A stretch of DNA of 64,000 nucleotides from Giardia muris (lineage: Eukaryota > Fornicata > Diplomonadida > Hexamitidae): NCBI GenBank assembly GCA_006247105.1, contig CM016926.1:1426001-1490000 (forward strand), in the 5' to 3' direction. The translations under genes were made by a program, and so were the position numbers. Shown here piece by piece: positions 9,099 through 18,063 of the stretch. The notes under the pieces were generated by a model. It saw nothing but the letters and a program-made list of their open reading frames with translations. It did not search any database and had not been told where the DNA came from. Position 1 is the first letter of the stretch; every line of letters begins with the position of its first letter.

Positions 9099-9698
9099 CT
9101 ACAGGTTTGCTAGATACGCGTCGATGTCTGCTGGCGGCTCCCCCATGCTCGGGGGTAACGGGATTCCTGGGGAGGAGCGTCGGGAGCGAGAGGAAGAGCA
9201 ACTACAAAGCGAGAGCGAGCTTGGAGACAAGTTGTTCGCCGTGCATTGAGTCCGTAGATCGGAATAGTCATGGGCCTCCAGGAAGAGCGAGTTCAAGGAG
9301 AACCTCGAGCTAGTCAGGATGTGATACAGAGGGTAATGGGAGTCCGGGTCCACCCCGTAGAGCCTCACACTCCGTAACGTCCGTGGCAGGGAGGCGAAGA
9401 TCCTAACATCTTTGACGTTTCTCACACTTGATAAACTCAGCTCGACTAGCTTCGGTAGGCTCCGGCATAGGGTCTGGATGTCGGCGTACGTAAAGTTCTG
9501 GTCAAGAAGCTCCACGCGGCGGATGCTCCGGGCAGGGTTTGAAAAGCGAACAGTACGAGACATACTACCCTCCCGAGACCCCTCGTCCGTCCCCACCAGA
9601 CGGCCCAGGTGCTCACCGAAGCTCGTTGCGAGGTCACCGACCGTCAGGTCCCGGCCAGCGGGCCGTGTGGCCCGAGAGGAGGGCTCAGGCTCATTCAT
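9099..9698 (-). CDS. Small LRR-like protein
   Basis: This 199-residue protein has four to five leucine-rich segments with LRR spacing (IRRVELLDQNFTY, LPKLVELSLSSVRN, RTLRSVRLYGV, LNSLFLEAHDY), followed by a Ser/Arg-rich tail. An upstream in-frame ATG at 9731 would overlap the preceding gene's stop. The ATG at 9698 sits behind CAAAAATAAT and gives a 22-base gap, so I prefer it. LRR folds bind proteins. It lies on the same strand as the 1788-residue gene, whose function may or may not be related. Confidence 0.65.
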   Translation of the reverse strand: MNEPEPSSRATRPAGRDLTVGDLATSFGEHLGRLVGTDEGSREGSMSRTVRFSNPARSIRRVELLDQNFTYADIQTLCRSLPKLVELSLSSVRNVKDVRIFASLPRTLRSVRLYGVDPDSHYPLYHILTSSRFSLNSLFLEAHDYSDLRTQCTANNLSPSSLSLCSCSSSRSRRSSPGIPLPPSMGEPPADIDAYLANL

Positions 9699-9720
9699 AT
9701 TATTTTTGCCCTGTGATTTA

Positions 9721-12700
9721 CTACTTTCCATAGAGGGTCCACTGCTGCAGGCGGGAGAACTTCGCTTGGGTCCCTCGCAGGTCGCTGAGCAGCTCGGATG
9801 TCCTCTGCTTGCGCTGGCTCACCTCCTCGAGCATCCGGTCCAAGCTGTTTAGAAGGTCTGTATCGTCGTCTCCTTGTTCAAGCTCGGCTAGATGCCTTTG
9901 GATGTCCACGGTGGTCAAGGTCCGAGCCGAGGGAACGCGGCCTCGAGGGTGTTGCAATGAGATGGGGTGGTTTGTATATTTTTGTGCGAGTGAGTCATCA
10001 GACATAACTGTATCGTGCACGCGGTGAGGCGACGGCTGCAGATTCGTCCCGGCGATGGGCCGATTCAGTTGATCACGTATTGCGTCATGGACATTAGTTA
10101 TCCCAGTGATGAAATCGATAATTTGATCGTCTGACGCCCTGCGAATGGCACCGCTCTGCTCGGCCGTAAGCCTCTCCGGGTCGCGGATGGCTGGGCGGGC
10201 GCTTCTCGGTGGCTTCCCAGAGCTTGAGACACGCGAATCCGAAATGCTCACGGTCGTCATAATCGTTGCGGTAGGAACGGAGCTTACTGGAGTGATGGGT
10301 GATGCCTGTACCTGCGCCCCCTCGACCTGCACCATCGGCCCCACTGGTCCTTGTCCCATTGGTCCCATTTGCAACTGTCCCAACTGTACCTGCCCCGGTG
10401 ATGGCTGATCAATTGGGATACCCTGACTTACAGGGGCCGCTAAGACGGGGATCTGAGGGTGCAGTTGGACTGGTACTTGTGGGGGTGGATGCGGGATTGG
10501 TCCCAAGGCGACTTGGGGCACACTTGAAGGCCAGGCTGGTGTAGGCATCGGCATGGACTGAGCCATCTGCGGGAGATACGGCTGTATCCTGACGCTTGGA
10601 TGCTGCCCGTATGATCCATACGGGCCCGAGTTCACGATCGTGAGCCCGGGAGCATGTTGTGGCAAGGAGCCTCTATTTCCGAGTGCCGGTGCGCTATGTT
10701 GTAGGGTGGTACTAGGATATGAGACCGGGGGAGGACGAGCGCCCACATAGATGTTATGAACTGGTTGAATCGTCGGATCTTGCTGTGTAGTAATTTCCAC
10801 GGCACGAGAGTACTGTGGAGGTGAAACGTATGGAGGCTGATATGTGTGAGTTGTTAGTGGAGGAGGCGCACCCCTTGACCCTGATGTAGAAGGGGGCGGT
10901 AAAGAAGTGATCCTCTCAAAGTCTTGCCCTACAAAGGCCTGTGGAGGCACGGTGGACCCCTTCGGTGCCAAATATTGAGGTTGAAAGGATGATACGTTCC
11001 CTTGTGCTGGTGCTGGTGGTGGTGGAAGAGGAATCCCAGGGGGAAGTGCAGAAATGATTGGGACATAGTTCTGTTCGTTAGGACGAGTTAGGACGGCATC
11101 CGACGTCATGGGGATCAAGTCATCATTCAGCTCCAGTTCCGGCTGTTCAAAATGACGTTCTGGGTTATGGGATTGCGAACGAGAAGATAGACTGGCTGCG
11201 GATGGACGAGTTGATGAAGGAGTTGGCCGCGTCGATACCTGGACTCCGGAGCTCCCCGCACGCGCAGGGGTAAGAAATGTCGGCCGTGACGCCTCCATTT
11301 GTCCCGTACTCGGTTTTCGTGCCGTTACCATTCCTTTCGTACGTTCAGGACTCCAGCTCTCTAACGCCCGCTGGAGCTCTTCGAGACGTGGTTTAAGGCA
11401 CCGATACGCATATTGTACGGCCTTCTGCTCGGCTTCCTCGAAGGAGTCTACTCCTATTGCATCATGTTCTTCAACATCTGGAATGGTTAGAAGGACCCCA
11501 TCAAGAAGAGCGAGGCCGTGAGCCTCAAAGCCCTTACGAATGAGGAAGTATACGCCCTCATGTGCCCTTCCAGCGGCCGTCAACAGGATGGCGGCCCCGT
11601 GGACGCTAAGGAGTGGGCTTAGAGCCTCATCGAGATTGTTGATATAGATTTCACGGTCCTCAAGGACCTGTGTGATATAGGAGCGGTCATTCAACCCCGT
11701 CGTCGAGGTTGCCATGTCGATTAGAGGCTTGCAATGACAACTGTCATTGGAGCAGCTCGCCTCGACATATACCATTAGTGGGTGGATAAAAGTCAGGGTC
11801 CCATGAATGACGAGGTTGCAAGCGAGGCGTACGAGATAGTCGAAGAAGGGGGGCTTAATCTTTCCTCGTAACGTCAAGATGAAGCGTATGGACTCGATAC
11901 TCATTGCGTTTGTCTCCTGGAGCTCTTCACAACACGCCTGGAAAGCTTCTAAGATTTCCAGTTGTGCCTCGGTCAATGAAGGACGTACCCCCGTGAGAGA
12001 AACGTCTTGTGGGACGTACATCGGGTCATGCGTGATCCAGAGGCACAGGTAGAGGGCTTGTTCGAGGCGTAGCTCGCATAGGTCGTTGTAAATTAATCGA
12101 AACACTTGAAAGGCAGGGAAGTTGGTGAGCGTTGGGACCTTCTCCGGGTCCACGTGCAAAGGCTTAGGAGAGCCATTCAGCATGAAACTGAGTGAACTAT
12201 TGTGTAGAATGGAACCAAGAATCGATGATAAGCCTGGCGTGGTGAGGAAGCAGAACTCTTGAAGGGTTGTCGACCCATATAGGAACGAGTACTTCTGGAC
12301 CACCTCTTGAAGTACGAGCCTCGAAATCTCCTCGGCTAACGGAGGAAAGCGCTCTTCGATTGGACTCTTAGTTATGATGTTAATGTTGACGGAGTCGCTC
12401 AAATATGGGGCACAGATGTTCACGAGGTAAAAAGGGAGCAAGGGGACGGTTGAAACCCGCATACTGATGAGCGAAATGCACGCCCCATCAAGGAAGTGGA
12501 GCTTACACTTCCAGGCGAGCACTCGGGTCAACTGAGCGAAGAAGGCTTGGCGTTGCTCATCCACCCTATTTCCTGTGCAGGCGATAAGCTTCACGTACCA
12601 GTCATGTGCCAGACAGCAGAACCCACACGTGGCGATAACGAGTTGATAATACAAGTCCTGACGTGAAGATCCTGGTTCCTCATCGTCCTGTAACCCCCAA

Positions 12701-15087
12701 CGGACAAACTCTTCAAGAGATTGGGCCGATGATGCAAAGAGGCACGTCAGCTTCAGGAGGATGATTGCAACATGCGCAACGAGCCGCGCATGGTTCGAGG
12801 CACTCGCACTAGTTAGCATCGTACGTGATGCCGTTTCATATCGTCCTGGTGAAGACGGTTGCGAGGTCTCGGAAATGGTTACGGCATTAAGCTCTTGTAG
12901 GCGTGCATAGAAGAACGCCTTTGTAGGACGGAAGTTATCCATAATAGACTCGACGATGGTGCGATACAATCTTTCGCCAAATACCGCGGCAAGAGGGTGA
13001 GGGCGCGAGAAATATGTCCGTAACAAGGCGCCTGTAATGACGAAGACCGCGTCATACAAGTCATGATACGTCGCGACTTGTAAGGTCTGAAGTAGAAGGA
13101 CTTCGGAATTGGCTGTGAAGTCCCCAAAGACAAGTTTGCAAGCGGCAATGAGTGGTTCAAGAGTGCGAATGATTGTGTCTCGAACATGTGTCTCGACTAG
13201 AACGAGAAACTCGAAGTAGGCGGCTGCCACGGCCGGCTCTCGAAGGTTCGAGACGTTCCCCTCGAGATCAAGGCATTGGTTGAGCTCCTGAAGCCTCTGT
13301 GAAAACCTAGTGGTAATGATTTGCGTAGCAAGCTTAAAGGGGGAAAGACAAAAGGTAGCATATGCCAAAAGCGTAAGATACTGGCGCAGCTTCGTGGTAT
13401 ATCCCTGGGTGTCATGGCCTAGGAATGAGGGGATGGGAATAGGAAGGCGTCGAGCCAAGTGAATCATCGCAATGCTGTGAGTCTGAAAAGACCAACGTTC
13501 TGGTTCCTGAATCCCCAGCTGATTGTATGCTAGTGCAAGATGCAATATTTTAATGGAACGGCCCAGCCGAAGCACTAGGTATCGCCCATCAATAAAGGCG
13601 AAGCTAGTAATGAGAGGGTCTGCACATTGTCCAATTGATAGGATCGGGCCTGTCGTCACGAAGTTCGTAGCCAGGAAGCTCCAGGGATTCCGCTGTCCCA
13701 TGGCATCGGCCTCAAGGTCATCCCTTCCATGAGAAAGTAGGCTGACAGTACAGAAGGTGTTTGCTGCACTGACGAAGATAAGTACTCCGGAGTACTCCAA
13801 AGCGTACAGCGCTCCATCCTTCGTCCAGGAGAGACGAATATTGGGCGAGCTCACGGCCAAACGCGCATGTGGAAGATATGATAGGAGCATACTATTCAGG
13901 TTCTGACAAAACACAATGGGGTTCCCACTGATTTGACTCTCAAATCTTGAAGCGCGCTCAACGCTCCCACCCTCCAAAGGACAACCACAACGGCAGGTTA
14001 TGACAGTCATGGTAATCTTGGTCGGGGGAGAAATTCCTTTGGAGAGATCCAATGTTGGGATGCGAGAAGAGGCTGGGTCGTCTTCCTCCGCCTTGGGAAA
14101 GTCTATGTGTGCCAAATTCGTATACGTTTCCAGGTTAGCATCGAAGTCGAAGAGGATTGGGATGTGTAATAGCTGCCCATCGTAGACCAGGACAAGCATG
14201 TGACCAAAGGGAGAGAGAGAGGCAAAAATGCTACTGGTCTGCTCTCTAGGGTGCTGGAGTGGTATGCAAAGAGGCCGAAGCATCCGTGGTTGCCAAGTAC
14301 GAAGAGGGCCATCTTTTGGCATTAAGGTGTCAATGTTGGTGATCTCACAACGAAGCACACAGCGCTCGACTAAGATGTCGCTTGTCCCAGCGACCGCACG
14401 CACTGCGATAAGAGTGCTGTCGTAGGTATATTCATCATCTGAATCCGGAGGGAAACAACAAGCATAGGCTACCGCCTGAGAGCTAACCTCGCCAAATATT
14501 CGAAAGGACTGATAGAAACAGGGCTTTCCAGGGACGACCGTTTTCGAGTCGGCAAGGTAGACGTCACCGCACGCCCGAATCAGCCCTATGTCAGCGAAAT
14601 CGCTCACCGCAACGGCGACGACCCGCTGGGAGTCTTGGAACGCGAAGGTCGAGAAGGGTCCAAGGTATGACGCCGCAGCCTTAGGACGCATCATCGAGAC
14701 CCGCTTGAGCATCTTCTGGTTCGAGAGGAGCATTACCTCTCCTCGAGCCCCGATTGGCGGGTAGTAGAAGCTTGCCGTGTGCTGTAATAGTATGGCCTGG
14801 TTAAGAAAGACAGCCACGAAGACTAACTTGTTAGGGGACAGGGCGGTGAGCTGCACAACGGGCTCGACGTCATCCAGAAGCTCCTCCTCGTGCGCGAAGG
14901 ACAGTGTGAGCGCATTCCTGGTCTCGATGTCCAAAGCGGGAGAGGGGATCTCCCACTCCTGTAGTGGGGGGGCGAAGACAGCTCCGAGAATGAAGCGGGC
15001 GATGGCCGGAGGAAGGATGAGGCTCGGATCGGGGTCTCTGACGCTCCCCGCTAGTGCTGCACTCGTAAGAGGTAAGCCCGGCTTCAT
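9721..15087 (-). CDS. Giant propeller plus alpha-solenoid protein with Pro-rich tail
   Basis: The 1788-residue protein starts at an ATG preceded by GTACTTTTTTGAA. Residues about 70-560 are beta-rich with propeller-like strands (LVFVAVFLNQAILL, DGALYALEYSGVLIFVS). Residues about 570-1260 are almost wholly helical (solenoid-like). Residues about 1270-1620 are disordered, rich in Pro, Gln, Ser and Gly, including repeated PMGQGPVGPM-type sequence. The last 150 residues contain a helical coil. Propeller plus solenoid is the plan of membrane-coat and nuclear-pore scaffolds such as clathrin, COPI, HOPS/IFT subunits and Nup155. I cannot say which, if any, applies. A possible cysteine cluster (TCRCGCPLEGG) lies in the propeller part. 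Confidence 0.78.
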   Translation of the reverse strand: MKPGLPLTSAALAGSVRDPDPSLILPPAIARFILGAVFAPPLQEWEIPSPALDIETRNALTLSFAHEEELLDDVEPVVQLTALSPNKLVFVAVFLNQAILLQHTASFYYPPIGARGEVMLLSNQKMLKRVSMMRPKAAASYLGPFSTFAFQDSQRVVAVAVSDFADIGLIRACGDVYLADSKTVVPGKPCFYQSFRIFGEVSSQAVAYACCFPPDSDDEYTYDSTLIAVRAVAGTSDILVERCVLRCEITNIDTLMPKDGPLRTWQPRMLRPLCIPLQHPREQTSSIFASLSPFGHMLVLVYDGQLLHIPILFDFDANLETYTNLAHIDFPKAEEDDPASSRIPTLDLSKGISPPTKITMTVITCRCGCPLEGGSVERASRFESQISGNPIVFCQNLNSMLLSYLPHARLAVSSPNIRLSWTKDGALYALEYSGVLIFVSAANTFCTVSLLSHGRDDLEADAMGQRNPWSFLATNFVTTGPILSIGQCADPLITSFAFIDGRYLVLRLGRSIKILHLALAYNQLGIQEPERWSFQTHSIAMIHLARRLPIPIPSFLGHDTQGYTTKLRQYLTLLAYATFCLSPFKLATQIITTRFSQRLQELNQCLDLEGNVSNLREPAVAAAYFEFLVLVETHVRDTIIRTLEPLIAACKLVFGDFTANSEVLLLQTLQVATYHDLYDAVFVITGALLRTYFSRPHPLAAVFGERLYRTIVESIMDNFRPTKAFFYARLQELNAVTISETSQPSSPGRYETASRTMLTSASASNHARLVAHVAIILLKLTCLFASSAQSLEEFVRWGLQDDEEPGSSRQDLYYQLVIATCGFCCLAHDWYVKLIACTGNRVDEQRQAFFAQLTRVLAWKCKLHFLDGACISLISMRVSTVPLLPFYLVNICAPYLSDSVNINIITKSPIEERFPPLAEEISRLVLQEVVQKYSFLYGSTTLQEFCFLTTPGLSSILGSILHNSSLSFMLNGSPKPLHVDPEKVPTLTNFPAFQVFRLIYNDLCELRLEQALYLCLWITHDPMYVPQDVSLTGVRPSLTEAQLEILEAFQACCEELQETNAMSIESIRFILTLRGKIKPPFFDYLVRLACNLVIHGTLTFIHPLMVYVEASCSNDSCHCKPLIDMATSTTGLNDRSYITQVLEDREIYINNLDEALSPLLSVHGAAILLTAAGRAHEGVYFLIRKGFEAHGLALLDGVLLTIPDVEEHDAIGVDSFEEAEQKAVQYAYRCLKPRLEELQRALESWSPERTKGMVTARKPSTGQMEASRPTFLTPARAGSSGVQVSTRPTPSSTRPSAASLSSRSQSHNPERHFEQPELELNDDLIPMTSDAVLTRPNEQNYVPIISALPPGIPLPPPPAPAQGNVSSFQPQYLAPKGSTVPPQAFVGQDFERITSLPPPSTSGSRGAPPPLTTHTYQPPYVSPPQYSRAVEITTQQDPTIQPVHNIYVGARPPPVSYPSTTLQHSAPALGNRGSLPQHAPGLTIVNSGPYGSYGQHPSVRIQPYLPQMAQSMPMPTPAWPSSVPQVALGPIPHPPPQVPVQLHPQIPVLAAPVSQGIPIDQPSPGQVQLGQLQMGPMGQGPVGPMVQVEGAQVQASPITPVSSVPTATIMTTVSISDSRVSSSGKPPRSARPAIRDPERLTAEQSGAIRRASDDQIIDFITGITNVHDAIRDQLNRPIAGTNLQPSPHRVHDTVMSDDSLAQKYTNHPISLQHPRGRVPSARTLTTVDIQRHLAELEQGDDDTDLLNSLDRMLEEVSQRKQRTSELLSDLRGTQAKFSRLQQWTLYGK

Positions 15088-15136
15088 TTCAAAAAAGTAC
15101 GTTGTTAATTGACGTCACTCCGCAGCAAAGTGCACG
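15088..15136. promoter_or_regulatory. Short bidirectional promoter region
   Basis: Only 49 bases separate the divergent starts of the 1788-residue and LRR genes, so both promoters must lie here or inside the genes. It contains CAAAAAAGTACG (the GTACTTTTTTG element read on the minus strand, next to the minus-strand ATG) and a TTGACGTCA segment. Divergent transcription from very short A/T-rich elements is established for Giardia; the exact functional bases here are inferred. Confidence 0.45.
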
Positions 15137-18049
15137 ATGCTGATCGACAGACCCCCCAACCGCGCAGCCCCGAGCGTCTGGGTCGGGATTCTAGCCTCTG
15201 CGTGTCGGTACTGCACCCCGACGGCGCTTCTCCGGCTTGCGCGGGCGGCTGCGGACACCTACGCCATCGTCTGGGGCTATGCGAATAGTGAGCGACTTAC
15301 CATCACTTTGGCCGAGGATGATCCCGGAGGCGCCGGGCGGGCTTGGGCCGCCTTCCTGGGCTACTTCTGCGTGATGCCACGTTGGACCCTTACGCTTCCT
15401 CGAGGGATCTCAACGACCCTTCTACTTCGCCAGGAGGATGTGGGGGCAATTGTGGGGCTTCTCCGAGCACTGGACCGGATACTGGCGTACTCTAGCACGA
15501 CGCTCACCTCTTTGACCTGCAACATTGACCTATTGACACGAGAGATACTTCCACGACTGGGGTGTCTTCGAAGCTTGAACCGGCTAGAGCTCTGGCCGGC
15601 TTATGCGCCCTTGACGACAGGCTTTTATGAGCAGATCAGCGGCTTAATGATGGAACCCAGGAGTCTGGACGATTCAAACAATATCTCTTTCTCCTGGCAG
15701 GAGGAGGTGGGAGAACCAGACTTAAAGCTTCGTCCACCGTCCTTAGCTGACTTATGGGTCCATAATGATGATCTCATTGATTCCGACCTACCAGATTACT
15801 ACTCTTCACAGAGTGTACAGACCTCGCAGACATACACCTCTCCGAAGTACCCCGTGTCGAAGCTAGGCGTCCCGCGATTTCGAGAGATCTTTCAGATGAC
15901 AACCACCTATCCAGTCCCTATGATCTCATTAGAGCAGGGACGAAGCATATCTGAAGAGGATGACGTCATCTGGTTCCTTTTCGAGCACATCACGAGCCTA
16001 CGGCACTTAACGACACCGATAAGCGTACTAAACAATGTCCAGCCAGATGGACAGATGGCGCAAGTGTTGAGCACAATGCCGCCTCTTGCCCTCACCTCAC
16101 TTGTCACTCCTCTCATCATCACCGCTGGGGAGTTATATCTGGGGTATGAACTGACCCTGAGATATGATATGTTCCAGCGATTATATACCCTGGTCCTGCA
16201 CCTCGAATCGTCTATTAACTACCAGGGCGTTGTCATAGATCATCAACGGCTGCAGAAGCTTATCCTTCACTCCCGTCGAGGGGTTTGCGTCTGTCCACAG
16301 CTCAACCTTCCGAGGCTTCGTAAGGTCTACTTTGACCTGATCGTTGATGGGGCCGAACTGGAGGCGAAGCCAGCCTCTTGCTCACGCCCATACCTGCTTG
16401 ACCTCGACAAGCCTTATACAGGCGTTTACATGGATGCTGCTAGCCTCCTATCGATGTTCCAGCACTCTCCTTCTCTAGAGGAGGTCGATGCCGTCTACTC
16501 CGACTACATCTCCGCTGAGATGCTGGACGATGTTCTTAAAGATACCGTCCTGACTAGGTTGAAACGCTTTCGCCTGCGGTTCTTCTTTCAAGGAGAAGGG
16601 CACGTCAGTAAGGGGTTCACCTCCGCCGCCTTCTCTACCCTTGTGCATCGGATGCCTAATATCCATAAACTGACCTTGGCAGGGATTCGCGACGAGTTTT
16701 GCGATTCTCATATCGCTTGTCTACTCAAGTGCTGTCTCAACCTTTCCCAACTCTCTCTTACCGCCCGGAGTGATATCCTCCCAATCTCCGAGCGTTTGAC
16801 CTGCTCCTGTGACTCGGATGTTCTTATAGATCAACATATCAAGAGTTCCTCAACAGAATCAGAACCAGACAGTTATAACCCTTTGTCTCTGACACATGCC
16901 CAGGAGGTACAGAAAGCTAGCCAGCTCGAAGTTATCAAGTTCAAAGGCTTACAGATAACAGATCTTACACTCTTTCGCTTTGGAATATTGGGAAGGGTCG
17001 ATAAGCTCACCATTCTATGGCTAGATAGCCTACCACGGATCAGCACCATCGGTATCGGATTCCTCATCTGTCAAAACGTCCTTTTCAGCTCAGTCCTTGT
17101 ATCTCCAACTACGACCGTCCCCATCGTCCCAGACATCCTTGAACCCTTGACTTCTTCACGGCTTTCTTCACAGATCCGTAAGTACAAGACGGCCGGAGGC
17201 CTCCCCTCGGTGACGTACATTTTTGAGGATCAAATGGCTCCTCGATTGACAAGACCTCTCAAACCACGTCGCCATTGGGTTAGCCGGAGCGCAGTAGTTA
17301 AGCACGTCCCTTGGACAGAATGCAAAAGCGACGAGTCCTTCACTGGGGACTCCCCAATGAACCTGAATGGGACACTGGTTGACGACCTCTCTTCATATCT
17401 CTTCGAGGAGGAGTATAACATACCTAGCCCCACGAGGAGCAATACAACCAGCAGTTCCCATCAGCTAGTAAGACAGACTACTAGATGCTACTCTCAAGCA
17501 CCACAAGTATGCCCTAAATCTCACAAAGCGCAGACTGTGCCTCTTCAATTCGATGATTCGAAACGGGCTACAGGTGAGGAACAGCCTTCAGCACGCTTAT
17601 TACATCATTCCTCATTGGACCCAGGAGTCCCCTATGGTCTCACTTGTCACAAACCAACCCTTCCAGTCCTAGACAAGCCACGGTTAGAGTGGTCAACAAT
17701 TGAGTGGCTGATGTCCCAATGGACTGTTGATTCTTGTCTGGAACGCTTATCGATCGTCGCTTGTAGCTGCGTCGATATCAACGTGGCCACCGCCATCTGT
17801 CTCTGTGCCAGCCCCACTCTCAAGCACCTGCAGCTGCGACTCGCATGTGAGCTCACCGAGAGCGCACTTTCCTGCGTCCTCCGTGCACATGGTAGTACTC
17901 TACGGCGTTTGATCATACCCCCGCTCCCCGAGGAGGGGCGCGCCCAAGACTTTCTCCTGGGTGTCCGCCTTCATCATCCGCGGCTCGAGGTCGTCCAGAC
18001 GTGGCGGGTGACCCGGCCAGAGTTCTTCGCGGACGATATTTCCAGGTAG
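15137..18049 (+). CDS. Large LRR-type protein
   Basis: This 970-residue protein carries irregular leucine-rich repeats across most of its length (LGCLRSLNRLELWP, FQRLYTLVLHLESS, PNIHKLTLAGIRDE, LERLSIVACSCVDINV, LKHLQLRLACELTE). The spacing resembles the RNI/AMN1-type repeats of F-box proteins. The N-terminus (ACRYCTPTALLRLARAAAD) could be a degenerate F-box-like helix pair, but that is weak. Ser/Thr-rich linkers around residues 740-820 are probably disordered. A protein-binding scaffold is likely. The ATG at 15137 has a poorer A-rich leader than most starts here. It ends 14 bases before the next start on the same strand. Confidence 0.72.
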   Translation: MLIDRPPNRAAPSVWVGILASACRYCTPTALLRLARAAADTYAIVWGYANSERLTITLAEDDPGGAGRAWAAFLGYFCVMPRWTLTLPRGISTTLLLRQEDVGAIVGLLRALDRILAYSSTTLTSLTCNIDLLTREILPRLGCLRSLNRLELWPAYAPLTTGFYEQISGLMMEPRSLDDSNNISFSWQEEVGEPDLKLRPPSLADLWVHNDDLIDSDLPDYYSSQSVQTSQTYTSPKYPVSKLGVPRFREIFQMTTTYPVPMISLEQGRSISEEDDVIWFLFEHITSLRHLTTPISVLNNVQPDGQMAQVLSTMPPLALTSLVTPLIITAGELYLGYELTLRYDMFQRLYTLVLHLESSINYQGVVIDHQRLQKLILHSRRGVCVCPQLNLPRLRKVYFDLIVDGAELEAKPASCSRPYLLDLDKPYTGVYMDAASLLSMFQHSPSLEEVDAVYSDYISAEMLDDVLKDTVLTRLKRFRLRFFFQGEGHVSKGFTSAAFSTLVHRMPNIHKLTLAGIRDEFCDSHIACLLKCCLNLSQLSLTARSDILPISERLTCSCDSDVLIDQHIKSSSTESEPDSYNPLSLTHAQEVQKASQLEVIKFKGLQITDLTLFRFGILGRVDKLTILWLDSLPRISTIGIGFLICQNVLFSSVLVSPTTTVPIVPDILEPLTSSRLSSQIRKYKTAGGLPSVTYIFEDQMAPRLTRPLKPRRHWVSRSAVVKHVPWTECKSDESFTGDSPMNLNGTLVDDLSSYLFEEEYNIPSPTRSNTTSSSHQLVRQTTRCYSQAPQVCPKSHKAQTVPLQFDDSKRATGEEQPSARLLHHSSLDPGVPYGLTCHKPTLPVLDKPRLEWSTIEWLMSQWTVDSCLERLSIVACSCVDINVATAICLCASPTLKHLQLRLACELTESALSCVLRAHGSTLRRLIIPPLPEEGRAQDFLLGVRLHHPRLEVVQTWRVTRPEFFADDISR

Positions 18050-18063
18050 GATTTCAAAAACAC

